Shown here: positions 1-7,863 of the stretch, one piece after another
Layout: every line of letters begins with the position of its first letter
Position numbering within the stretch: the first letter of the stretch is position 1
Source: Leadbetterella sp964563435
Lineage (GTDB): Bacteria; Bacteroidota; Bacteroidia; Cytophagales; Spirosomataceae
Length of the DNA: 64,000 nucleotides
Reading direction: 5' to 3'
Assembly (NCBI GenBank): GCA_964563435.1
Contig: CAZLXI010000009.1
Location: forward strand, 70,341-134,340
The notes under the pieces: generated by a model
What the model was told of the DNA's origin: nothing
The model's database searches: none
The model's input: the letters and a program-made list of their open reading frames with translations, nothing else
Position numbers and translations under genes: made by a program

Positions 1-796
1 TGGTAAAGCCGTAAATGGCCCAGGCCTGGCCTCTTGACCAGGTGGAGTTATCGGCGTAACCCTGTGCGGTTTCACGGGCCAGCACTTCACCGGTTTTGGA
101 GTCGTAGCAAACCACATGATAGGAACTATGGTCGGGCCGGAGATGATTTTTCATCGTCGTAAGCGCGTGGGTGACCGCCACATGGCGGAAAGTGGTATCG
201 CCGCTTATCTTAGAGGCAAAAAACAGCATTTCCAGGTTCATCATATTATCAATGATCACCGGGAAATCATAGGTCTTATCGCCATGCCAGCTTTTGAAAG
301 AATTCCAGGATTTAATAGAACCGGTCACCGGGTTAAAACGGGTGCTCAGGGCTTTGGCCGCATTGATCAATATTTCCTTATAGGATTCGTCACCGGTAAA
401 CCGGTAGGCATTACCATAGCTGCAATACATCATAAAGCCCAGGTCGTGGTGGCCGGTAAAATGTTCCAGGGGCTTTAGCTTTTCCGTCCATTTAACGGCT
501 TCGGCTTTCAGGTCCCTGTTTTTGGAATGATCGTAAAGAAACCAGAGGCTTCCCGGGAAGAAACCGGGTGTCCAGTCGTACATGGAAGAAGTAGCCAGTC
601 CCCCGGATTTGTCGGAAGTACGCGGGAAAGCACCTCTTTCGGCGGAAAAAGTTTTGTTGGCTTCCTGCAGTTGTGCTGAGAGTACCTGTTCGGCATGGGC
701 CAGATTATCTTTTGCAAAATCATCTGCAGGAAGATTTCTGGAGGCAGTACAGGAGACCAGGATGGCTAAAAATAAAGCGATAGGTTTTTTATACAT
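1..796 (-). CDS. Glycoside hydrolase family 88 (unsaturated glucuronyl hydrolase), partial at window edge
   Basis: The reading frame starts at 796 and runs off the left edge, leaving about 265 residues of the N-terminal part. It begins MYKKPIALFLAILVSCTAS, a signal sequence with a lipobox-like LVSC, so it is probably an exported lipoprotein. The visible part includes DWTPGFFPGSLWFLYD, FPVIIDNMMNLEMLF and WSRGQAWAIYGF, which fit the (alpha/alpha)6 barrel of GH88 enzymes; DNMMNLE would carry the general acid Asp. GH88 enzymes release the unsaturated uronic acid left at oligosaccharide ends by polysaccharide lyases. A GH105-type relative is possible, but the RGQAWAIYGF pattern favours GH88. The C-terminal third lies outside the window. 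Confidence 0.85.
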   Translation of the reverse strand, partial: MYKKPIALFLAILVSCTASRNLPADDFAKDNLAHAEQVLSAQLQEANKTFSAERGAFPRTSDKSGGLATSSMYDWTPGFFPGSLWFLYDHSKNRDLKAEAVKWTEKLKPLEHFTGHHDLGFMMYCSYGNAYRFTGDESYKEILINAAKALSTRFNPVTGSIKSWNSFKSWHGDKTYDFPVIIDNMMNLEMLFFASKISGDTTFRHVAVTHALTTMKNHLRPDHSSYHVVCYDSKTGEVLARETAQGYADNSTWSRGQAWAIYGFT

Positions 797-1196
797 GATT
801 TATATTTGGATTGATCCGGCCCTGGGGGCGCAGGTATTTTAATTTAATTTGGATGTAAAGATAGATATGGCCGGCCGATTACAATGCAATGTTAAGACGG
901 CATAGTACTATAATTGGGAGATTTTTTTTTAAAATTTACAGGGGTGCTGTTTTAAATGTTTTGTAATATATTTAGAGTGAATGTAATAATGCCGTTTACA
1001 AACGATTACAGGGCTTACCCCTCAGTTTTTCAGGTTAATTTTGCATTAATTGTTCTTAGAATATTATTATCCGGAAGGTTTGTTTTTTACACTGTTTAAT
1101 GTACCCGCCGCAGATCATCAGCATTTGCGGGGAGGGCTTTCCTCCTTACGGGCCATTTATGTGCAGGGAAGCAGTTTAAAAAGCGGACAAATTAAA
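797..1196. other. Intergenic region upstream of the GH88 gene
   Basis: These 400 bases separate the start of the GH88 gene from the 3' end of the next leftward gene. I see no convincing gene. A sequence matching the -7 promoter consensus (TAATTTTG, 1036-1043, plus strand) has no matching -33 element and no gene after it. A small hairpin (GGAGG/CCTCC) lies near 1131-1145. The rest is AT-rich. Confidence 0.4.
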
Positions 1197-2600
1197 CTAC
1201 TTCAGCTCATAAATATTCTTCCCGGTTTTTTTATACTTAACAGCCAGCCCCGGAATATGGGCGAATACATTGGGCATTACACCTTCCTCATCAATGATCA
1301 CCTCGGGCATATCCTTGGTAAAATTATTGTAAATGTTGGATATGCTCAGGTAATTGTCCGGCTTTTCGAAGTCGCGGCGGGCCAGGTTCCAGCTCAGGTA
1401 GCCCGTAGCCATGTCGTTCGACCGGTAGGCATCGACATTCCGTCCGGTAATAAATATTCTTTTATCGCCGTAATTCATTTCGGATGTGACCTCGCTGACC
1501 CGGTAGTCGGCCAGTAGCCGGGAAGAAATGCCAAAAATATTTTTAGCCCCGAGGTAAGAGATAAAAATGACAGTACCAAAGAACATCAGGAAGATCACCT
1601 CGGGTACAAAGAGTTTTTTGGAATGCACAAAAAAGCCCGCACAATAAAAAGCCAGGGGAATGATAAAATACACCAGGTTGGAGGGCAGGTATTTCCCGGA
1701 AAGAAGAAATGCCAGACCCGCAAAAATACCCAGGATCAGAAGGGCCTGGTGCGAGCGGTTCTGGAAGCTGTTATAACGCTGCCCGCGCAGCACTTTGGCC
1801 ACGCCCAGCAGCGAGAGGAGCACCGGTAGAGAGTAAACGATCAGTATATCGCGGATATTCAGCAGGGTAAGCCTGACGAAGCTGTTCAGATTCAGCAGCC
1901 ATACATAGATATAATCAGCGCCTTTGTCATTGAAATAGAAAAAAATGTATACGAAAAACAAGGGAAGAATAAAGGCCAGGATCACCATGAAGGCCTGCCG
2001 GATATTGATGCCCGTATATAAGAACAGGGTGAGAATAGCCCAGAAGATGAATATAAAGGCCGGGTGATGAAAAAGAGTAGCCAACCCGAAAAATATACCG
2101 GTTTCAAAGACATCATCGCCTACACCGTCACGCTTCTCGATCTGGCTAAGCACCGAATTTACCCCCAGCAGTACGAAGGTATTAGCCAGCAGGGAAGGCG
2201 ACAGCTTCATGAGGTCGAATGAAACACTCATCAGCACCACATACAATAACGCACCGATATAATTCTTCTCATTGAACAGGTTGCGCTTGCTGATCATGAA
2301 ATTAAGCAGCAGCGCCTGAAGATAAAGTACGCCGGCGGCGATGACCTCATAGGTCATCTGGCTGTGCCCGAAAGTAGCGTCAACCAGCTGGTAAAAGTAA
2401 GACGAAAGGGGCGCTACCTGGGTAAGTACCTCGTTGTACAGAAAAAGATCCTCGTTCAGCTTACGGCCGATCAGCATCCATTCCAGCTCATTGGACAGCA
2501 GGGGGAGCTGAGGAGAAAAAAACAGCATACGGATGGCCACAATGATGATCAGAATGGACAGGATCTGAAAAATGGAATAAATTCTGAAGAATGTTAACAA
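1197..2600 (-). CDS. Multi-pass inner-membrane protein, DUF6427-like
   Basis: This 467-residue protein has roughly ten hydrophobic segments through residue ~350 and a soluble C-terminal tail of about 110 residues. The stretch with HHPAFIFIFWAILTLFLY resembles the DUF6427 family of uncharacterised Bacteroidota membrane proteins; no catalytic motif is visible. The start is a TTG at 2600. It is supported by a complete promoter just upstream (2623-2655), which would put transcription start about 16 bases before the TTG; the next in-frame ATG (2528) would remove the first membrane segment. It is divergent from rbfA. Function unknown. Confidence 0.7.
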   Translation of the reverse strand: MLTFFRIYSIFQILSILIIIVAIRMLFFSPQLPLLSNELEWMLIGRKLNEDLFLYNEVLTQVAPLSSYFYQLVDATFGHSQMTYEVIAAGVLYLQALLLNFMISKRNLFNEKNYIGALLYVVLMSVSFDLMKLSPSLLANTFVLLGVNSVLSQIEKRDGVGDDVFETGIFFGLATLFHHPAFIFIFWAILTLFLYTGINIRQAFMVILAFILPLFFVYIFFYFNDKGADYIYVWLLNLNSFVRLTLLNIRDILIVYSLPVLLSLLGVAKVLRGQRYNSFQNRSHQALLILGIFAGLAFLLSGKYLPSNLVYFIIPLAFYCAGFFVHSKKLFVPEVIFLMFFGTVIFISYLGAKNIFGISSRLLADYRVSEVTSEMNYGDKRIFITGRNVDAYRSNDMATGYLSWNLARRDFEKPDNYLSISNIYNNFTKDMPEVIIDEEGVMPNVFAHIPGLAVKYKKTGKNIYELK

Positions 2601-2622
2601 GGGACGTTCGGTATTATTTATG

Positions 2623-2655
2623 CAAAAATATGTTTCCTTTCATGCTTATACCAAA
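2623..2655 (-). promoter_or_regulatory. Bacteroidota-type promoter of the leftward membrane protein gene
   Basis: Read leftward, TTTG (2655-2652) is followed after 21 bases by TATTTTTG (2630-2623), matching the TTTG / TAnnTTTG promoter form of the Bacteroidota primary sigma factor. The start codon at 2600 follows after a short leader. Confidence 0.55.
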
Positions 2656-2759
2656 AAATAGCCGGATATTTGTAGATTAGATCACATAACCCCCATTTTC
2701 TGCTATATGAAGTCTTAACTGCTTGAAAGATGGAAGGTTGGTAATTCACAGTATCATAA

Positions 2760-3137
2760 ATGAATATGGAAAGTAAGCGGCAAAGGCAGGTGGGACGACT
2801 GATCCAGAAGGATCTCGGTGATATATTCCAAAGAGAATTCAGGGGTTTGTTTACCGGTAATTTTGTGACCATTACAGACGTGAAGGTATCCCCCGACCTG
2901 AGCGTGGCCAAAGTATACCTGAGCTTTCTGAAAACGCATAACCGGGAGGCCCTGCTAGAGGAAGTACGGGAAAATACCAAAAAGATCAGGGGATTGTTCG
3001 GCGCAATGGCCGGAAAGCAGCTGCGGATCATTCCCAATTTCAGTTTCTTTATTGACGATACGGCCGAATATGCACAAAAGATAGAACAATTGTTTGCCAA
3101 TATTCATATTCCGCCTGCTGAAGAAGAGCAAGACTGA
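2760..3137 (+). CDS. rbfA: 30S ribosome-binding factor RbfA
   Basis: RbfA is a small KH-fold protein that binds the 30S subunit during late 16S rRNA maturation and helps in cold adaptation. The 125-residue product shows the family pattern: RQRQVGRLIQKDLGDIFQRE at the start, then TITDVKVSPDLSVAKVYLSF, and IRGLFGAMAGKQLRIIPNFSFFIDDT near the C-terminus (quoted in part). Two in-frame ATGs lie two codons apart (2760 and 2766); either may be used. The stop overlaps the start of the following permease, so the two are translationally coupled, an arrangement common in Bacteroidota. Confidence 0.95.
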   Translation: MNMESKRQRQVGRLIQKDLGDIFQREFRGLFTGNFVTITDVKVSPDLSVAKVYLSFLKTHNREALLEEVRENTKKIRGLFGAMAGKQLRIIPNFSFFIDDTAEYAQKIEQLFANIHIPPAEEEQD

Positions 3138-4351
3138 TGAATCTGTCGTTTTTTATAGCGCGAAAATATTTCCTTTCCAGGAAAAAGAGAAGTTTTATTA
3201 ACTTCATTTCCATGATCTCCATGCTGGGAGTGGGGATAGGGCTTTCGGCGCTGATCATTATACTCTCGGTGTTTAACGGCCTGGAGGATCTGAACCGCCA
3301 GATCTTTAAATCTTTTGACCCGGACCTGAAGATAACGGCCGCTTCGGCCAAGAGCTTCCAGCCGGAGAGCTCTCTGCTGGATGCTATTTCCGGAATGGAA
3401 GGCGTGGACTTCTGCACGCAGGTTTACCAGGACAAAGCCCTCGCCAAAAACGAAAAGGCGCAATCTATCGTAAATGTTAAGGGGATAGACAGCACTTTTG
3501 CCCGGAATACAGAATTCCGGAAATCGCTTGCGGGGGGGGAAATGAGTGTGTATATCGGCGACAGGCCGGCCGCGTTTATCGGGGCGGCGGTGTATAACAC
3601 GCTGCAACTGACCGTCAATGATTTTTTCAGACCCCTGGAGATCCTTTACCCCAAAAACCGGAAGCTAAATGTGCTAAACCCGGAAGAAAACATTAACCGG
3701 GCCGTGCTGGAGATCTCGGGAGTTTTTATTCTGGAGCAACATTATGATAATTTTGTCTACCTTCCCATAGAGGTGATGGAGGAACTGAACGATTACCCCG
3801 GCCGGCGGACTGCCCTCGAAATCACGGTGAAGCCCGGAGCCGACATACGGAAGATCAGGGCCGCGATCGGGAAATTGCTGCCTGAGGGGCTGGTGATCCG
3901 TGACAGGGACGAGCAAAACGCCTCGTTGCTGAAAGCCATCCGGATCGAGAAGCTGTTTATTTTTATCGGGTTGTTTTTTGTGGTGGGTATTGCCGCTTTT
4001 AATATTTTTTATGCACTGAGTATGCTGGTGCTGGATAAGAAGGATGATATTGCCACTTTGTCTGCTATGGGGGCCGATAAAGGGCTGGTCAGGAAGATCT
4101 TTTTTACAGAAGGTTTTATCATTGCCGGTGTGGGCATCGTGTTTGGCCTGGTTTTGGGTTTGACGGTCTGCTGGCTTCAGATCCGTTTCGGCCTGGTGGG
4201 GCTGGGCATGGATCACGCGATCACCACGGCCTACCCCGTAAGGGTCATGAGCAGTGATGTGCTGTTTTCGGTGGCCGGTATCCTGGCGATCACTCTGCTG
4301 GCCGCGTTTATTCCTGCCGGCAAGGCCGTAAATTTTATGTTGAATAAATGA
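3137..4351 (+). CDS. LolC/LolE-type ABC transporter permease (FtsX family)
   Basis: This 404-residue protein has one membrane segment near residues 20-45, a large periplasmic MacB-type domain (about 50-265) and three further membrane segments in the C-terminal FtsX domain (about 275-400). This is the topology of permeases that extract lipoproteins from the inner membrane. N-terminal FIARKYFLSRKKRSFINFIS and the ATLSAMGADKGLVRKIFFTEG segment before the last helices are typical. The ATPase partner (LolD) is not in the window. It overlaps rbfA by one base and the next gene by four, so all three are probably one transcript. Confidence 0.85.
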   Translation: MNLSFFIARKYFLSRKKRSFINFISMISMLGVGIGLSALIIILSVFNGLEDLNRQIFKSFDPDLKITAASAKSFQPESSLLDAISGMEGVDFCTQVYQDKALAKNEKAQSIVNVKGIDSTFARNTEFRKSLAGGEMSVYIGDRPAAFIGAAVYNTLQLTVNDFFRPLEILYPKNRKLNVLNPEENINRAVLEISGVFILEQHYDNFVYLPIEVMEELNDYPGRRTALEITVKPGADIRKIRAAIGKLLPEGLVIRDRDEQNASLLKAIRIEKLFIFIGLFFVVGIAAFNIFYALSMLVLDKKDDIATLSAMGADKGLVRKIFFTEGFIIAGVGIVFGLVLGLTVCWLQIRFGLVGLGMDHAITTAYPVRVMSSDVLFSVAGILAITLLAAFIPAGKAVNFMLNK

Positions 4352-6825
4352 TGTTCGGAATTTTTATACAAATGAGGAAACTGGTTTTTTTATTACTCCT
4401 CTGTTCTGCTGCGGCAGGTCAGGTGAGGTCTTCGGAAGAGCTGAAATTTGACCTTATCCATACGGAGCTTCATATAAAGCCCCAATGGGCTGATCAGACC
4501 CTGGAGGGGCGGGCGGTGCTGACTCTGAAACCCTACTTTTACCCTCAGCAAACCCTCCGGCTGAATGCCCGGGAAATGGTGATCGGGTCGGTGACCACCG
4601 GAAAGCAGGCCCTGAAATACGAGAATGACGGCCGTTATCTTTCGATAACGCTCGACAGGGAGTACCCGGCAGAAGATACGTTACGTGTGGAGATCGTGTA
4701 TCTCGCTCAACCCGAAAAGATCAGGGAAGAAGAAGGCGAGGAAAACAAAAGCGAGAAGGGTTTGTTTTTTATCAACCCGGAGGGAAAGGTCAAGGGACTT
4801 CCCACCCAATTCTGGACCCAGGGGGAAACCCAGTGCAACAGCGCCTGGTTTCCTACGCTCGATGCTCCCAACCAGAACCACACTCAGGATATCTACATTA
4901 CACTGGAGAAGAAATACACCACCTTGTCTAACGGGCTGCTGGTATCAAGTACTGACAAGGGGAACGGCTTAAAAACCGACCATTGGTCGCAGAGTCTTCC
5001 GCATGCAGTTTACCTGACCATGATGGCCGCGGGTGACTTTGTGAAGGTGACCGACGAGAACTTCGAGCGCTTTGAGGTAAGCTACTATCTGGAGCCTGAA
5101 TATGAACCCTTCGCTCAGGGGATTTTCGGCCGTACCCCTGAAATGATCCGCTATTTTGAGGAACTGCTGGGGGTGAAGTATCCGTGGCAGAAGTATGCCC
5201 AGGTGCCTATCCGGAAGTTCATCTCCGGAGCCATGGAAAATACCACGGCCACCACGCATGCCTTTTCGGTCTTAAAGAATGACCATCAGTTGGTGGACGG
5301 CCATGATGATGCCGTCATAGCGCACGAGCTGTTTCACCACTGGTTCGGTAATTATGTGACCTGTGAATCATGGGCCCACCTTCCGCTGAACGAGGCCTTT
5401 GCCAATTATTCGGAATTCTTATGGGCTACCCATAAATACGGCAAGGAGGAGGGCGACTTTGCGTACCTGACCGACCTCCAGAGCTATCTGGCCGAGTCGG
5501 AAGAAAAGCAGGTGCCGCTGATCCGCTTCAATTACCGCAGCAGTGAGGATATGTTTGATGCCCATTCTTACCAGAAGGGCGGGCGGGTACTGCATATTTT
5601 AAGGATGGAGGTAGGAGATAGGGCCTTCTTTACCGCGTTAAGCCGCTACCTGAAAGCGCATGCTTTCCAGACCGCGGAGGTGGAAGACCTGCGCATCGCC
5701 TTTGAGAAGGTGACGGGAAGGGACCTGAAGTGGTTTTTTGACCAGTGGTTTAAGGGTATCGGCCACCCGGTGGTGCGCCTGAGCCGGTCAACAGGTACAA
5801 ATGTACTTCAACTGACGGCCGAACAGCTGACCGATTCGTTGGGGAACGGCGTTTTCCGGACCGGCTTACCGCTACGGGTGATCAGCAGTGAAGGTGTAAA
5901 AGACACGGTTCTGGCGTTGACGCGGAAATCTGAAACTTTTCAGATCCCCTACCAGGGCGATTTGAAAAACTATATTCCCAATCCCGACGGCTACTTCCTG
6001 GGGGTGGTGCAGGATGACCGGACCGTAGACGAGTTGATCCATCAGTACGAGGTATCTCCCGAAGTGTACTCCCGGATGGCGGGGCTGGAGCTGGCTGCAT
6101 ACCTCACCGGCACAGAGGAGCCGCTAAGCGATAAGAAGATTCGTGAGCTGTATTTTAAAGCATTGGCAGATAAGTTCTGGCGGATACGCCAGATGGCGGT
6201 TCAACGGTTCAATGACTATGACGGGGAAGACTTCCTACGGGTAGAAAAGATCCTGGAGAAAGCCATTACGGAAGATCCGGCATCCAATGTACGAGCCGAT
6301 GCGCTGCTGTCGGTCAGAAACTTCCAGAATCCCTTTCATGTGGAGCTGGCCGGAAAGGCCATGCGGGATACTTCATATTCTGTACGTGCCGCAGCACTGG
6401 AGATCCTGCTGGCAAACCAGGTTCCGGAGGCCGACAGCCTGGTGACCGCTTACGAGCATGTGAAAGACGGGCAGCTTTTTGGTGTGATCGCTAATTATTT
6501 TGTCACTACCGAGCGCCCGGGTAAAGCGCAATGGATGGTAGACCGGATGCGTCTGATGGAAGGAATGGACCTGTATCAGTATATGGGCCTGCTGGCCTCT
6601 TACCTGGTCATCGGTGACCCGGCGGAGCTGAGTATGGCCCTGCCGTTTATCAGGGATACAGCGGTCGATGAGGCCGTCTGGTTTGCACGTATGAGCGCTG
6701 TAAGGGTGCTTTATGCCTTGAAAGACCTGTCGGAGGATGCAGCAAAAGCCTTTGCAGAGGCAGTAAAGGCAGAAAAGGACGAAAGATTGATCAATTATTA
6801 TAAGCAGATGAATGTGGAAAGATAA
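4348..6825 (+). CDS. M1 family metallopeptidase (aminopeptidase N-like) with C-terminal HEAT-like region
   Basis: This exported aminopeptidase has 825 residues from the first ATG; the ATG at 4372 gives a better signal peptide (MRKLVFLLLLCSAAAGQ). M1 hallmarks are present: the exopeptidase motif GAMEN at about 294-298, the zinc motif HELFHHW at about 325-331, the third zinc ligand in NEAFANY near 348, and a catalytic Tyr candidate in SYQKGGRVL near 406. After residue ~560 helical repeats with HEAT-like spacing appear. It removes N-terminal amino acids from peptides, probably in the periplasm. It overlaps the upstream permease by four bases and the downstream radical SAM gene by 14. Confidence 0.93.
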   Translation: MMFGIFIQMRKLVFLLLLCSAAAGQVRSSEELKFDLIHTELHIKPQWADQTLEGRAVLTLKPYFYPQQTLRLNAREMVIGSVTTGKQALKYENDGRYLSITLDREYPAEDTLRVEIVYLAQPEKIREEEGEENKSEKGLFFINPEGKVKGLPTQFWTQGETQCNSAWFPTLDAPNQNHTQDIYITLEKKYTTLSNGLLVSSTDKGNGLKTDHWSQSLPHAVYLTMMAAGDFVKVTDENFERFEVSYYLEPEYEPFAQGIFGRTPEMIRYFEELLGVKYPWQKYAQVPIRKFISGAMENTTATTHAFSVLKNDHQLVDGHDDAVIAHELFHHWFGNYVTCESWAHLPLNEAFANYSEFLWATHKYGKEEGDFAYLTDLQSYLAESEEKQVPLIRFNYRSSEDMFDAHSYQKGGRVLHILRMEVGDRAFFTALSRYLKAHAFQTAEVEDLRIAFEKVTGRDLKWFFDQWFKGIGHPVVRLSRSTGTNVLQLTAEQLTDSLGNGVFRTGLPLRVISSEGVKDTVLALTRKSETFQIPYQGDLKNYIPNPDGYFLGVVQDDRTVDELIHQYEVSPEVYSRMAGLELAAYLTGTEEPLSDKKIRELYFKALADKFWRIRQMAVQRFNDYDGEDFLRVEKILEKAITEDPASNVRADALLSVRNFQNPFHVELAGKAMRDTSYSVRAAALEILLANQVPEADSLVTAYEHVKDGQLFGVIANYFVTTERPGKAQWMVDRMRLMEGMDLYQYMGLLASYLVIGDPAELSMALPFIRDTAVDEAVWFARMSAVRVLYALKDLSEDAAKAFAEAVKAEKDERLINYYKQMNVER

Positions 6826-7825
6826 TCTGAATTTTCTTTCAAAGCTTACTTTTAAACGGATCTTCAATGCGTTAGGGCTTGTCTTTTCCTTTATGTTTTC
6901 AAGGCTCAGTCGCTCCCCGGTCAATCACTATATGCCTGTGGCCCTGGCAGTGGAACCCACTACATCCTGTAATCTTCGCTGTCCTGAATGCCCGAGTGGT
7001 CTCCGCTCCTTTACCCGGCCGACGGGAATGCTCCGGAAAGAAATGTTTGAGAAGCTGATGACGGAGATCGGGGATACCCTGCTTTATCTGACTTTCTATT
7101 TCCAGGGCGAGCCTTACCTGCACAAAGATTTTCTGCAGATGGTGCAGATGGCCACGGCCAGGGGTATTTATACGTCTACCTCCACCAATGCCCATTACCT
7201 GAGTTATGAAAATGCATTGGCTACGGTGCGTTCCGGGCTCGACAGGCTGATCGTCTCCATTGACGGCACCACCCAGGAGGTATACCAGCAGTATCGCGTA
7301 GGCGGAAAGCTGGATAAGGTGCTGGAAGGCACCCGTAATATCCTGAGGGCGAAGAAAGAATTGGGTTTGTCAACTCCCCATGTCATCTTCCAGTTCCTGG
7401 TGGTGAAGCCCAATGAACACCAGATGACGGATGTGCGGCGTCTGGCCCGCGAGCTGGGCGTAGATGAGCTGCGCTTTAAAACTGCGCAGATTTACGACTA
7501 CGAGGAAGGCTCCGACCTGATACCGGAAAATGATCATTACTCGCGGTACAGGAAAGAATCCAACGGGAAATGGAGCATTAAGAACCGGCTGATCGATCAT
7601 TGTTGGAAAATGTGGCATTCTGCGGTAGTGACCTGGGACGGTATCGTGGTGCCCTGCTGTTTTGATAAGGATGCGGAATACCGGATGGGGAATGTATCGG
7701 AAGCAAGTTTCCGGGACGTGTGGTATTCGGATACTTATGTAGGGTTCCGGCACAGCCTTATAGGTGGCAGGAAGAATATTGAGATGTGTAAAAACTGTAC
7801 GGAGGGGACAAAAATTTGGGGGTGA
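6812..7825 (+). CDS. Radical SAM protein with SPASM-type C-terminal cluster domain
   Basis: This 337-residue protein carries the radical SAM cluster motif in TTSCNLRCPECPSG (CxxxCxxC, near residue 53), followed by a partial TIM barrel including YFQGEPYLHKDF and IVSIDGTTQEVYQ. The C-terminal part has HCWKMW, VVPCCFDKDAEYRMGNV and MCKNC, a SPASM-type set of cysteines that would bind auxiliary iron-sulfur clusters. Such proteins modify peptides, cofactors or sugars by radical chemistry; no precursor peptide gene is visible nearby, so the substrate is unknown. It starts inside the end of the M1 peptidase gene and ends at a strong hairpin shared with recQ. Confidence 0.85.
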   Translation: MWKDNLNFLSKLTFKRIFNALGLVFSFMFSRLSRSPVNHYMPVALAVEPTTSCNLRCPECPSGLRSFTRPTGMLRKEMFEKLMTEIGDTLLYLTFYFQGEPYLHKDFLQMVQMATARGIYTSTSTNAHYLSYENALATVRSGLDRLIVSIDGTTQEVYQQYRVGGKLDKVLEGTRNILRAKKELGLSTPHVIFQFLVVKPNEHQMTDVRRLARELGVDELRFKTAQIYDYEEGSDLIPENDHYSRYRKESNGKWSIKNRLIDHCWKMWHSAVVTWDGIVVPCCFDKDAEYRMGNVSEASFRDVWYSDTYVGFRHSLIGGRKNIEMCKNCTEGTKIWG

Positions 7826-7832
7826 AAGCATT

Positions 7833-7853
7833 GGGGCCGCCGAAGGCGGCCCC
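7833..7853. terminator. Bidirectional hairpin between the radical SAM gene and recQ
   Basis: A perfect 9-bp stem (GGGGCCGCC / GGCGGCCCC) with a GAA loop sits between two converging genes, 8 bases after one stop and 11 before the other. No long T-run follows on either strand. Confidence 0.7.
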
Positions 7854-7863
7854 GAATAAAATC

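Noticed and set aside
967..990. TTAGAGTG upstream of the GH88 gene as a guide target
   Set aside because: Only about 12 of 20 positions agree with the late guide reading, which is not above chance.
3674..4216. Long open frame antisense to the LolC/E-type permease
   Set aside because: Low-complexity composition (His/Gln-rich) typical of an antisense shadow; the sense gene is well supported.
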